This document shows positions 7,743-16,128 of a stretch of 64,000 nucleotides of DNA, piece after piece. Numbering within the stretch: the first letter of the stretch is position 1; each line of letters starts with the position of its first letter. The notes below the pieces were generated by a model. The model made no database searches and was not told the DNA's origin. It saw only the letters and a list, made by a program, of their open reading frames with translations. The stretch is taken from positions 454,962 through 518,961 of the forward strand of contig FQWG01000002.1 of assembly GCA_900129595.1 (NCBI GenBank), written 5' to 3'. The DNA is from Flavobacterium frigidimaris. Lineage in GTDB: Bacteria; Bacteroidota; Bacteroidia; Flavobacteriales; Flavobacteriaceae. The translations under genes and the position numbers were made by a program.

Positions 7743-10700
7743 TTAATGGGTATGTTTAGGATTAAAACCGTCTTCGCTTAATTCGGTGTGCTCATAATCA
7801 GCAACCATTTCAGCTTCGTAATCGATTTTCTCTCCTTTAGAGAATTTCTGAATTAATTTCTCCATGATATTATAAATTACAGGAACTACAATCAAGGTTA
7901 AGAATAACGAAGAAATTAATCCTCCGATAATTACCCATGCCAATCCGTTTTTCCATTCAGCTCCTGCTCCAGATGCTAATGCAATTGGGAACATACCAAA
8001 TACCATCGCAATGGTAGTCATCAAAATCGGACGTAAACGAGCGTGATTCGCCTGAATTAATGCCGTTCTGATTGATTCTCCTGCTGCTCTTCTCTGGTTG
8101 GTATAATCGACAAGCATGATCGCATTCTTACACACCAGACCAATCAACATGATGATACCCAAAATCGTAAAGATGTTCAATGAGTTATTGGTCAAAGCCA
8201 ATGCTAACATCGCACCAATAAACGAAAGCGGTACAGCAAACAGTACTACAAACGGGTGAACAAAACTATCATAAAGTCCAACCATAACAAGGTAAACTAA
8301 TACAATAGCGGCTAATAAAGCGATTCCTAATGTACCAAAACCTTCACTTTGGTTTTCCTGGTCACCTCCCCAGATGTAGTTTACACCGGCTGGTTTTTTC
8401 AGTTTATCTAATTTTGCCTGCCATTGTGTAACAATTGTTCCTGAAGGAACCCCAACGTTTTGTCCTTTTACGGTTACCGACGCTGATTTATCTCTACGCT
8501 CTAACTGGCTAGGTCCTGAACCTTCTGTAACATCTGCAAATTGAGACAACTTAATTTGTTGACCTGCTGCATTAATGAAAATCAGATTACTAACATCTGT
8601 AATACTTTTTCTGTCGAAAGCATTGTATCTGATGTTGATATCATATTCATATTCTCCGGCTCTGTATTTACCATCTGTGTTTCCGCTAAAAGCAGTTTGC
8701 ATAGTAGAACCCACTGTTTGAAGTGTTAATCCTAAAGCAGCCATTTTATCACGATCTACTTTTACGTTGATTTCAGGATTTCCGTCTTCAACCGTTAATT
8801 TGATCTCTGTTGTTCCTGGAATAGTACGTAATTCAGCTTCGGCTAATTTAGCAAATGCCATAGCGCTTTCTGTAGACGGACCTGTTACGATCAATCCTAA
8901 TGTAGCATCTTCTGCTGTTCCTAAGATACCTACAGGAACCGTTTTTACTTTTGCTCCAACTAATACTTTCTCCAGTTTACGTTTGATTTTTGCAGCATAA
9001 ACAGAAGCGTCATCTTTACGATCTTTTTGTTCGATCATTTTTACGTCAATCTCTGCTTTGTAAGCCGTAGCTTGTGATGCTCCAAAACCTTCACTGGTTT
9101 GTCCTACTGTTGTAATCTGACTGTGAACATATTCTTCATTTTTCAAAAATGCTTCTGCTCTTTGAGTCATAAAGTTGGTTTGTTCTAACGAAGCATCTTT
9201 TGGCATTTCGATTTGAACTAAGAACTCTCCACTATCAGATGATGCGAAAAACTCTCCTCCAATAAAACCTCCGGCCATTAATCCTACTGTTGAAGTCAGG
9301 AATAAAACAATTACCACTAAAAAGGTTTTAACGTAATGATCCAGACACCATGTCAACAATTCAGAAATCCAGTTGGTGAAACGTGTTAAATAGCTTTCGA
9401 AACCAAGAATAATTCTTCCAAATAAATTCTTTCCTTCAATATGCTCTAATTTACCATAACGGGATGATAACCAAGGAATAATTGTAAATGAAGCTAAAAG
9501 TGATAGTAAAGTTGATATAATTACGGTAACACAAAATTGTGTAATAATATTAGAAACTAAACCAGAACTCATCGCGATAGGCAAGAACACTACCACAATT
9601 ACTAATGTAATCGACGTTACAGTTCCACCAATTTCTGCAGTTCCGTCATACGATGCACGAATTCGGCTTTTACCCATTTCCATGTGCCTGTAAATATTCT
9701 CCAGTACCACAATCGCATCATCGACCAGAATACCTACAACAAGAGATAATCCTAATAAACTCATTAAGTTTAAGGTATATCCCATTAAATAAATACCAAT
9801 AAAGGTCGCAATCAACGATGCCGGAATAGACACCATTACGATCAATGAGTTTCTGATACTGTGCAGGAAGAACAACATTACAAAAGCCACAAGTACTACC
9901 GCAATCAATAAATCGTGTACTACAGAATCTGCCGCTTCAAGTGTAAAGACTGTACTGTCTTTTGCAACTTCCAGTTTTAACTGATTTACTTTATAATCTT
10001 TTTCAAGAACTGCAATTGTTTTTAATAATTGCTCACTTACCGCTACGGCATTCGCATCAGATTGTTTTACAATTTGTAAAACGATGGCACTTTTTTGATC
10101 TACACGTGATATTTTCTCAGCAATTTTCTGAGTATCCTGAACATCGGCAATATCACTTAAACGAATTTGAATGCCGTTTTGAGAAGAAACTACTAAGTTT
10201 CTTAATTCATCAACACTTTTATATTTACCCGCTAAACGAATTAATATTTTTTGATCACGAGTCTGAATGTTTCCTGTTGGGAAATCTAAATTCGAAGTCA
10301 GAATCGTTTGCTGCACCTGAGGAACAGATAAATTGTAACCCTGCATTTTTAATGCATCAAGATTTACCTGAATTTCACGCTCTGAACCACCAATGATATT
10401 TACCTGAGCCACACCTTGTACACGAGACAAAATAGGTGCAATTTTTTTATCAATTAAGTCATAAAAAGCTGCTTCGTCCATTTTTCCGTTGGCACCAAGC
10501 GTCATAATTGGTAAATCACTCAGCGAGAATTTAGTCAGTGCAGGCGTTTTTACATCATCCGGCAAATCACTAATGATCGCGTTTATTTTACGCTGTGCAT
10601 CATTCAGAGAGAAATCGACTTTTGCATTTGATGTCAGTGTAATCGAAACGATAGATAAACTTTCGTAGGACTTCGAGTCAATTTTCTTGACATTCTCTAA

Positions 10701-10919
10701 GGATGCAATCGCATCTTCAATTTTCTTGGTCACTGTATTTTCTACCTCACTTGGAGAAGCTCCAGGATAAACAGTAGAAATTGTAATAACGTTTTGTTCA
10801 AATTTAGGGATCAGCTCATAGCCTAACTGGCTGTAGCTAAACAATCCACCAAGTGTCAGAATTGTAAACAATACAATTACTAACGACGGACGTTTTATGG
10901 ATATTTCGGCTAATTTCAT
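7743..10919 (-). CDS. RND-family multidrug efflux permease (AcrB/HAE type)
   Basis: 1058 residues, the full length of an AcrB-type inner-membrane pump. The N-terminus IKRPSLVIVLF is the first membrane helix; large periplasmic loops follow helices 1 and 7, and the proton-relay pair sits in helix 4 (GILVDDAIVVLENIY, Asp400-Asp401). Loop motif SSDSGEF lies near residue 560. It works with a periplasmic adaptor and an outer-membrane channel, both encoded upstream in the same operon, to export drugs, dyes or lipids by proton-motive force. The gap to the adaptor gene is 135 bases and filled with a repeat, unlike the tight joints elsewhere in the operon. The C-terminal tail is acidic and His-rich (NPKHTH). 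Confidence 0.95.
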   Translation of the reverse strand: MKLAEISIKRPSLVIVLFTILTLGGLFSYSQLGYELIPKFEQNVITISTVYPGASPSEVENTVTKKIEDAIASLENVKKIDSKSYESLSIVSITLTSNAKVDFSLNDAQRKINAIISDLPDDVKTPALTKFSLSDLPIMTLGANGKMDEAAFYDLIDKKIAPILSRVQGVAQVNIIGGSEREIQVNLDALKMQGYNLSVPQVQQTILTSNLDFPTGNIQTRDQKILIRLAGKYKSVDELRNLVVSSQNGIQIRLSDIADVQDTQKIAEKISRVDQKSAIVLQIVKQSDANAVAVSEQLLKTIAVLEKDYKVNQLKLEVAKDSTVFTLEAADSVVHDLLIAVVLVAFVMLFFLHSIRNSLIVMVSIPASLIATFIGIYLMGYTLNLMSLLGLSLVVGILVDDAIVVLENIYRHMEMGKSRIRASYDGTAEIGGTVTSITLVIVVVFLPIAMSSGLVSNIITQFCVTVIISTLLSLLASFTIIPWLSSRYGKLEHIEGKNLFGRIILGFESYLTRFTNWISELLTWCLDHYVKTFLVVIVLFLTSTVGLMAGGFIGGEFFASSDSGEFLVQIEMPKDASLEQTNFMTQRAEAFLKNEEYVHSQITTVGQTSEGFGASQATAYKAEIDVKMIEQKDRKDDASVYAAKIKRKLEKVLVGAKVKTVPVGILGTAEDATLGLIVTGPSTESAMAFAKLAEAELRTIPGTTEIKLTVEDGNPEINVKVDRDKMAALGLTLQTVGSTMQTAFSGNTDGKYRAGEYEYDINIRYNAFDRKSITDVSNLIFINAAGQQIKLSQFADVTEGSGPSQLERRDKSASVTVKGQNVGVPSGTIVTQWQAKLDKLKKPAGVNYIWGGDQENQSEGFGTLGIALLAAIVLVYLVMVGLYDSFVHPFVVLFAVPLSFIGAMLALALTNNSLNIFTILGIIMLIGLVCKNAIMLVDYTNQRRAAGESIRTALIQANHARLRPILMTTIAMVFGMFPIALASGAGAEWKNGLAWVIIGGLISSLFLTLIVVPVIYNIMEKLIQKFSKGEKIDYEAEMVADYEHTELSEDGFNPKHTH

Positions 10920-11054
10920 ATTTTTTTAATGCTATAGGCTTTAGGCTGTAGGCTTTAAGCTTTAAGGTTTAATTTCATATTTTGTTTTATACTTTAGGCT
11001 GCAAGTTATAGCCTTTTTAAAAAAGCTTATAGCTTATCGCCTATAGCTTAAAGC
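10920..11054. repeat. inverted-repeat-rich gap inside the efflux operon
   Basis: Repeated words GCTATAGGCTTTAGGCTG, TAGGCTTTAAGCTTTAAG on one side and AAAGCTTATAGCTTATCGCC, TATAGCTTAAAGCTTA on the other form an imperfect inverted repeat covering the whole gap. It resembles the gaps inserted between nuo genes and is probably a species-typical intergenic repeat. It may form an RNA hairpin affecting the adaptor-to-pump ratio (inference). Confidence 0.55.
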
Positions 11055-12122
11055 TTACTTAATAATTTCTACTGTATTACCGTCTTGTAAGTTAATTTGA
11101 CCTGTAATAACTACAGTTTCTCCGTCAGATAATCCATTGATAACTTCTACTTTATCTCCTAAAATTCTTCCAGCAGTTACTTTTCTTAATTTTGCAATAC
11201 CTTTCTCCACTACAAAAATCTCATTGCTGCTCACACTTCCTACGAAAGCATTACGTGGTACAACCATCATGTTTTGTTTTTGTTGTTTAGAACCAAAGTT
11301 TGCAGTTCCGTACATACCTGCTTTAAGGTCGTTATTGATGTTGTTTGTGATTTCGATTTCAACCGGGAAGTTTAAAGACTCGTCTGCTTTTGCAGCAATA
11401 AAAGTAATTTTTCCAGAGAAATTTTTATCAGGATAAACACTTGCAGTTACATTAACATGATCTCCTACTTTTAAGCTTGCTACCTGATTTTCGTTTACAG
11501 TAACTACTAATTTTAATTTAGAAACATTTACGATATCAAACAATGCAGTTGCAGGCATCCCTGTTAGGATAGATCCCGGCTCAATGTATTTTTTATTGAT
11601 GAATCCGTTTATTGGTGCTTTTACTTTAGTATCACCAACATTAATGTTTGCTTGTGTTAAACTAGACTGAGCATTTGTTAATGCTAATTTTGCCTGATCT
11701 AATTGTTGTTTAGTAACACCTCCGGTTTTAAAAGCATTTTCGTAACGGCTGTAATCTGATTTTGCATTTTGGTACACTGCCTGAGCTTGTTGTGCACTTA
11801 CATTAATCACATCACCTCTCATTGTCAATAAAGTCTGACCTACTCTTACGTAATCTCCTTCTTTAGCCAAAACACTAATTACTTTTCCTGATTTTTCGGC
11901 AGAGAAAGTCAATTGTTGAATAGGCTGAAAGTTTCCGTTTGCAACAAAATCCAATGAAACTTCTTCTGTTTTTACAGGAGCTACTTTTACTGATACTGCA
12001 GCATTTTTCTCTGCTACGATATCTGTTTTTTCTTTATTCTCTTTCTTATTATTATTTAAGACATATCCAATCACACCCAGCGCTGCAATTATGATTACGA
12101 TTGTTATAATAGTTTTCTTCAT
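11055..12122 (-). CDS. RND efflux periplasmic adaptor (membrane fusion protein)
   Basis: 355 residues. One N-terminal membrane anchor (IITIVIIIAALGVIGYVL) is followed by a lysine-rich linker, then the split biotinyl-lipoyl domain (AEKSGKVISVLAKEGDYVRV and KAPINGFINKKYIEPGS), a coiled-coil hairpin at about residues 105-160 (QAQAVYQNAKSDY ... KLALTNAQSSL), and beta-barrel and membrane-proximal domains. No lipobox, so it is held by the helix. It bridges the RND pump and the TolC-like channel encoded on either side; the gap to the channel gene is 9 bases. Confidence 0.93.
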   Translation of the reverse strand: MKKTIITIVIIIAALGVIGYVLNNNKKENKEKTDIVAEKNAAVSVKVAPVKTEEVSLDFVANGNFQPIQQLTFSAEKSGKVISVLAKEGDYVRVGQTLLTMRGDVINVSAQQAQAVYQNAKSDYSRYENAFKTGGVTKQQLDQAKLALTNAQSSLTQANINVGDTKVKAPINGFINKKYIEPGSILTGMPATALFDIVNVSKLKLVVTVNENQVASLKVGDHVNVTASVYPDKNFSGKITFIAAKADESLNFPVEIEITNNINNDLKAGMYGTANFGSKQQKQNMMVVPRNAFVGSVSSNEIFVVEKGIAKLRKVTAGRILGDKVEVINGLSDGETVVITGQINLQDGNTVEIIK

Positions 12123-12131
12123 TTTTTTTAG

Positions 12132-13466
12132 TTATTTAATAAGAGTTTTAAGTTCGCCTTTTGATTTGATTAATGCTACTTCGGCAATTTTGTAATTCAA
12201 TACTGCTCTGGTGTAGTTATTTTGAGCTTCAAGTTGTGCATTTTCAGCATCTAACAAATCTGTTAATGATGCTAATCCCTGAAGATAATTATTTTTTGTA
12301 TTGCTTAAGATCTCACTTGCCAGCTGCATGTTTTCTTTTTGATTCTTAATCGTGATAAGGTTATTATCAATATCAGCCATTGCATTTCTGTAATCTAAAT
12401 CAAGAGAAAGTTTGGTGTCTTTCATATCTTCCTGAAGTGATCTGATTTCTACATCGGCTTGTCTTACTTTAGCACGGGTTCCAAATCCTGTAAAGATTGG
12501 TACATGCAGATTTAATCCAATTGCAGAGTAATCTGACCAATACACACCATCAGAAGGTTTTGCGAACCAAGGCATTTGCGGCCCCTGACCAATATAGTTG
12601 TAACCGGCAGTCAATGAAAGTGTTGGATAATATCCTGCTTCAACCGCTTTTTTATTGTATACTAAAAGCTCTTCTTGTTTTTTCAAAAGCAAATATTCTG
12701 TTCTGTTTTCTGTATTAGGCTCTTCTGTCAATGCAGCAGGAACAACTTCGAACTCTTCTTTAGGAATCTCAATTACAGTTTCAATAGGCATTCCCATATA
12801 AAATTTCAATGCATTTTCCTGTAATGTAATTTGATTTTTAACCTGTTGACGTTCTGTATCAATATTTGACATTTTTACAACAATACGGTCTAAGTCAATT
12901 TTTTTAGCCAGACCATTGTCAAATTGCCCTTTTACAATGTCACGAACTTTAGTAGTATTTACGTAATTACTATCTAATAAAACTAATCTCTCACGCTGTA
13001 CATAAACAGAATAGTAATTATTAGCGACTCTTTCGATTACCTGCTCTTCTGTTAACTGATCGTTTATCTGATAAAACTCACGAGTAGATCTCGCCGCTCT
13101 TAATCCGGTAAAAACAGACTGATCAAATATTGTCTGAGTTAATGAAACCCCGGCAGTTGATGTCCATTTTTGGCCAAATGCAGCCTGAATCGTAGTTCCC
13201 GGCTGACCAAATCCTGCACCGTCTATAACAGTTGTCTGAATGATTGGATTGTGCGTTAAGTTTCCGTTTGCAGAAATTTGAGGTAATGCTCTGGAACGTA
13301 CTTCCTGAATTTTGTACTCACTATTTTCAACCTGTAATCTTGCTTTTTTTGCATCGGCTTTATTTTCAAGCGCGTATACAAGAGCATCTTTCAGGGTTAG
13401 TGTTTTGACTTGTGCGTTGGCAGACAAGCCAATTGAACACAAAAATATAAGAATTATTCGTTTCAT
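12132..13466 (-). CDS. TolC-family outer-membrane efflux channel
   Basis: 444 residues with signal peptide MKRIILIFLCSIGLSANAQ. Two structural repeats of long alpha-helices and short barrel strands are visible, with the typical heptads (ALVYALENKADAKKARLQVE near residue 30 and NAQLEAQNNYTRAVLNYKIA near the C-terminus). It lets the tripartite pump open to the outside. It lies 10 bases after the TetR gene and 9 bases before the adaptor gene, so all four are one operon under the promoter at 14098-14137. Confidence 0.93.
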   Translation of the reverse strand: MKRIILIFLCSIGLSANAQVKTLTLKDALVYALENKADAKKARLQVENSEYKIQEVRSRALPQISANGNLTHNPIIQTTVIDGAGFGQPGTTIQAAFGQKWTSTAGVSLTQTIFDQSVFTGLRAARSTREFYQINDQLTEEQVIERVANNYYSVYVQRERLVLLDSNYVNTTKVRDIVKGQFDNGLAKKIDLDRIVVKMSNIDTERQQVKNQITLQENALKFYMGMPIETVIEIPKEEFEVVPAALTEEPNTENRTEYLLLKKQEELLVYNKKAVEAGYYPTLSLTAGYNYIGQGPQMPWFAKPSDGVYWSDYSAIGLNLHVPIFTGFGTRAKVRQADVEIRSLQEDMKDTKLSLDLDYRNAMADIDNNLITIKNQKENMQLASEILSNTKNNYLQGLASLTDLLDAENAQLEAQNNYTRAVLNYKIAEVALIKSKGELKTLIK

Positions 13467-13476
13467 AGATTGATGA

Positions 13477-14076
13477 TTAAATAGTAATTTTTTTAAGTTG
13501 TTTTTCTAATTCCAGTATTCCTTTTTCAGTTGCCATAGCTCTGGTGTGGTACTCTAATGCTTCTAATTCTATTTTTTGTGCTTCTCGTTCTGAAACAGTG
13601 GTTTCATTAATATGAAAAATCAGGGTATAATAAAATTTTACATATAAGTCTGTATTCAAATCCGGTCTGTATAAACCTTCTTTGATTCCTTTTAGGATAT
13701 TATCTCTAAAATAATGGTTGCACTGATCTATTTCATGTGTCATTATATTTTGATAAATTTCAGGATAATGCTTTTTCAATTGATAAAGTGGTGATGTATC
13801 TGTTGCATTTTTAAACATATCGCGAAACATTTCTCTAATTTCAAAATTCTCGTGAATCGCATTATAATTTTTAGCTACCACAGAATCAATAACTTCATGT
13901 ACCTGCTTATGAACTGTCGATGTACTTTCTTCGATCAGGACTTCTTTATTACAGAAGTATTTGTAAATCGTTTTTTTAGAGATACACATTTCACCTGCAA
14001 TATCATCCATCGTAACACTCTTAAAACCAAGCTTTAAAAATAATTCACTTGCTTTTGATATAATTTTCTCTTTCAT
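13477..14076 (-). CDS. TetR/AcrR-family transcriptional repressor of the efflux operon
   Basis: 199 residues from the ATG at 14074-14076. The helix-turn-helix is at about residues 25-45 (TMDDIAGEMCISKKTIYKYF), a textbook TetR DNA-binding domain; the remaining helices would form the ligand pocket and dimer interface. An in-frame TTG at 14100 would add eight residues, but it is the last part of the TATATTTG promoter box, so the ATG is the true start. The gene heads the efflux operon. The operator at 14110-14137 just upstream and two more copies near yceI are its likely binding sites. The inducer is unknown. Confidence 0.93.
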   Translation of the reverse strand: MKEKIISKASELFLKLGFKSVTMDDIAGEMCISKKTIYKYFCNKEVLIEESTSTVHKQVHEVIDSVVAKNYNAIHENFEIREMFRDMFKNATDTSPLYQLKKHYPEIYQNIMTHEIDQCNHYFRDNILKGIKEGLYRPDLNTDLYVKFYYTLIFHINETTVSEREAQKIELEALEYHTRAMATEKGILELEKQLKKITI

Positions 14077-14097
14077 TTCAACTTTCAAATTATATTG

Positions 14098-14105
14098 CAA
14101 ATATA
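14098..14105 (-). promoter_or_regulatory. -7 promoter box of the tetR-efflux operon
   Basis: TATATTTG on the minus strand, 21 bases before the tetR ATG. The same octamer lies in the yceI promoter. In both cases a GGAAACT-N14-AGTTTCC operator starts exactly four bases further upstream. No clear -33 TTG is seen here. Confidence 0.65.
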
Positions 14106-14109
14106 CTTA

Positions 14110-14137
14110 GGAAACTAAAATCAGAAAAATAGTTTCC
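14110..14137. promoter_or_regulatory. candidate TetR operator O1 (tetR promoter)
   Basis: GGAAACT (14110-14116), 14 bases, AGTTTCC (14131-14137). It covers the spacer and -33 region of the tetR promoter, which suits repression. Two more copies with exactly the same arms and spacing lie at 14751-14778 and 14802-14829. Confidence 0.75.
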
Positions 14138-14182
14138 GTGATATTTGTAATAATTTTACATTAATTTACTCATTATCTCAGA

Positions 14183-14704
14183 TTATATACTGAATTCTAA
14201 ATTGGCAATCAGCTTAATATCTTTTCCTAAAGCTAAACCTCCGTTATGATTGAACGAATTATAATCTAGTCCAAAATCCTGACGTTTGATATCACCTTTG
14301 ATCTCGAAAGCTACTTTTTTCTCGCCATTGTAGGTATTAACGCCAATAAACTCAGCATCAAGTTCTACTACTCTGGTCACATCTTTTATTGTTAAATCTC
14401 CTTTGAAGAAATTGATATTGTTGTTTATTTTTTGAAAAGAAGTCGATTTAAAACTGATAATCGGATGTTCATCCACATCAAAGAAATCCTGAAGTTGTAA
14501 ATACGTATCTATTTGTTGAAAACTATCTTTTTTATTATTGATGTCTAATGAAAACTCAACCGAAGCATCTTCAATTTCGTTATTTTCAATATTCACATAA
14601 CCACCAAATTTATTAGTAGTTCCTCCCATATAGGCAATTATCGAATGTCTCATTTTAATTAAAACATCTGATTGGCTAGAATCTAAGGTCCATGTTGTTT
14701 TCAT
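14183..14704 (-). CDS. YceI-family protein (lipocalin-like polyisoprenoid-binding fold)
   Basis: 173 residues, the usual length for the YceI fold without a leader. The pattern WTLDSSQSDVLIKMRHSIIA, then FFDVDEHPIISFKST, GDLTIKDVTRVVELDAEFIG and GKDIKLIANLEF matches the family. YceI proteins form a barrel that binds isoprenoid chains such as quinones in the few studied cases. No signal peptide is seen, so this copy should be cytoplasmic, unlike the periplasmic E. coli protein. It lies between the tetR operon and a divergent polyprenyl synthetase gene, and its promoter is flanked by two of the TetR operators, so it should be in the same regulon as the pump. Confidence 0.9.
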   Translation of the reverse strand: MKTTWTLDSSQSDVLIKMRHSIIAYMGGTTNKFGGYVNIENNEIEDASVEFSLDINNKKDSFQQIDTYLQLQDFFDVDEHPIISFKSTSFQKINNNINFFKGDLTIKDVTRVVELDAEFIGVNTYNGEKKVAFEIKGDIKRQDFGLDYNSFNHNGGLALGKDIKLIANLEFSI

Positions 14705-14750
14705 AAATATTTGATTTTACTGAGTTTATAAATTACCCAAAACCTATTAC

Positions 14751-14778
14751 GGAAACTTTTACAGTGTTTCGAGTTTCC
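14751..14778. promoter_or_regulatory. candidate TetR operator O2 (downstream of the yceI promoter)
   Basis: GGAAACT (14751-14757), 14 bases, AGTTTCC (14772-14778). It lies just after the expected start of yceI transcription, where a bound repressor would block elongation or cooperate with O3. Confidence 0.72.
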
Positions 14779-14789
14779 AATTAAAAGTG

Positions 14790-14819
14790 CAAATATAAAA
14801 AGGAAACTCTAAACACCAA
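14790..14819 (-). promoter_or_regulatory. yceI promoter
   Basis: On the minus strand: TTG (14819-14817), 19 bases, TATATTTG (14797-14790), a good Bacteroidota -33/-7 pair. It is enclosed by operators O2 and O3. Confidence 0.7.
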
Positions 14820-14829
14820 GAAAGTTTCC
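14802..14829. promoter_or_regulatory. candidate TetR operator O3 (yceI -33 region)
   Basis: GGAAACT (14802-14808), 14 bases, AGTTTCC (14823-14829). The -33 TTG of yceI lies inside its spacer. The offset from the TATATTTG box is four bases, as for O1 at the tetR promoter. Confidence 0.75.
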
Positions 14830-14940
14830 AAGTTTTTTTATAAATAATTTTAATCTGCTGATAATTAATAGATTTTAAGCGATTTTTAAGGAGAAACCAG
14901 CATTTAAAATTTTAAGAAAGAAATAATTCATAATGAATCG

Positions 14941-14948
14941 TATCTTTG
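14941..14948 (+). promoter_or_regulatory. -7 promoter box for the polyprenyl synthetase gene
   Basis: TATCTTTG, 25 bases before the ATG at 14974. No clear -33 TTG at the expected distance. Confidence 0.5.
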
Positions 14949-14973
14949 AGGCTCGCAATTCAGATTATATTTT

Positions 14974-15948
14974 ATGCACGATATTAGCCAATACCAGGAT
15001 TTTTTCATCCAATATTTAAAAACCCAAAGCATCAATAAAGAGCCTAAAAACCTCTACGAACCAATTGAATACATTTTAAGTCTTGGCGGAAAACGTATGC
15101 GTCCCGTACTGACTTTAATGACGTCAGAAGTTTTTGATACTGATTATACAGCAGCACTTCCTGCAGCAATGGCTGTAGAAGTTTTTCATAATTTCTCCCT
15201 TGTTCACGATGATATTATGGATGATGCTCCTTTGCGAAGAGGACAGGAAACAGTGCATGAAAAATGGGATTTGAATACCGGAATTCTTTCCGGAGACGCG
15301 ATGCTAATTCTGGCTTATCAGTATTTTGAACAATACGAACCAGCCGTTTTTAGGGATTTAGCAAAATTATTCAGCAAAACAGCTCTTGAAGTTTGCGAAG
15401 GACAGCAATGGGATGTTGTTTTTGAAAAAAGAAACGATGTTACGATTCCGGAATATCTTAAAATGATCGAATATAAAACAGCCGTTTTAGTTGCTGCTGC
15501 TATGAAAATGGGAGCCATTGTAGCCAAAACTACTGAGAAAGAAGCTGATTTAATTTACGATTTCGGATTGAATTTAGGATTGGCTTTCCAGCTTCAGGAT
15601 GATTATCTGGATGCGTTTGGAGATCCTGAAACTTTCGGAAAACAAGTTGGCGGTGATATTATAGTAAACAAAAAAACCTATTTATACCTGAAAGCACGTG
15701 AGTTTTCATCAGCTGAAAAGGCTCTAGCACTAGAAAAATTATTCAGTTTACAACTAGATGATAATACGGAGAAAATAACTACTGCAAAAACTATTTTTAA
15801 TGAATCGGGTGCTTCAAAAGCAACACAAGATGCTATAGAAATGTATACTTTTAAAGCTTTTGAAACTTTAGAAAAAATGGATATCAACGCTGAAAAGAAA
15901 AATATTCTAAGGACTTTTGGAGAGAATTTAATGGGGAGAAAGGTTTAA
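14974..15948 (+). CDS. polyprenyl synthetase (trans-isoprenyl diphosphate synthase)
   Basis: 324 residues. The first aspartate-rich motif is in LVHDDIMDDAPLRRG (about residues 76-90) and the second in FQLQDDYLDAFGD (about 206-218), with the GGKRMRP substrate-binding stretch near residue 38. The enzyme chains isopentenyl diphosphate units onto an allylic starter to make a polyprenyl diphosphate. The residues before the first Asp motif, which set product length, cannot be resolved safely here, so either a geranylgeranyl-type or a longer quinone side-chain product (menaquinone in this phylum) is possible. It is divergent from yceI, whose family binds isoprenoids. Confidence 0.93.
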   Translation: MHDISQYQDFFIQYLKTQSINKEPKNLYEPIEYILSLGGKRMRPVLTLMTSEVFDTDYTAALPAAMAVEVFHNFSLVHDDIMDDAPLRRGQETVHEKWDLNTGILSGDAMLILAYQYFEQYEPAVFRDLAKLFSKTALEVCEGQQWDVVFEKRNDVTIPEYLKMIEYKTAVLVAAAMKMGAIVAKTTEKEADLIYDFGLNLGLAFQLQDDYLDAFGDPETFGKQVGGDIIVNKKTYLYLKAREFSSAEKALALEKLFSLQLDDNTEKITTAKTIFNESGASKATQDAIEMYTFKAFETLEKMDINAEKKNILRTFGENLMGRKV

Positions 15949-15955
15949 TTTTTTT

Positions 15956-16000
15956 TGCCACAGATTAAATGATTTTAATGATTTTTTTCGCCACTAATTA
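15956..16000. repeat. GCCACAGATT-type intergenic repeat fragment
   Basis: GCCACAGATTAAATGATTTT followed by AATGATTTTTTTCGCCAC. The opening GCCACAGATT recurs at 63700 (GCCACAGATTTCACAGATTA) and, diverged, at 4376. It is a short non-coding word family at gene ends. Confidence 0.4.
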
Positions 16001-16008
16001 CATACAAT

Positions 16009-16048
16009 AAACCCGACAGGTTTTAAAAAAACCTGTCGGGTTTGTTTT
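16009..16048. terminator. strong bidirectional terminator
   Basis: AAACCCGACAGGTTTT (16009-16024) pairs perfectly with AAAACCTGTCGGGTTT (16028-16043) over 16 bp with a three-base loop, then TG and a T run. It lies between the convergent polyprenyl synthetase and trehalase genes. Confidence 0.88.
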
Positions 16049-16070
16049 TCTAAGAACTATCGAAAATGGT

Positions 16071-16121
16071 TTCGACTCCGCTCAGCCTGACATCACGAGT
16101 GTCATCCTGAACGGAGTCGAA
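16071..16121. repeat. imperfect inverted repeat (TTCGACTCCG family)
   Basis: TTCGACTCCGCTCAGCCTGA at 16071 and GTCATCCTGAACGGAGTCGA at 16101 are inverted copies with about three mismatches. It lies between two convergent genes. This wording is a familiar intergenic repeat of Flavobacterium genomes (remembered, not searched). Confidence 0.6.
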
Positions 16122-16128
16122 GGCTCGT

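Noticed and set aside
9962..10396. 144-codon plus-strand frame inside the RND pump gene
   Set aside because: Antisense of a well-conserved pump; composition rich in His, Leu and Phe typical of shadow frames.
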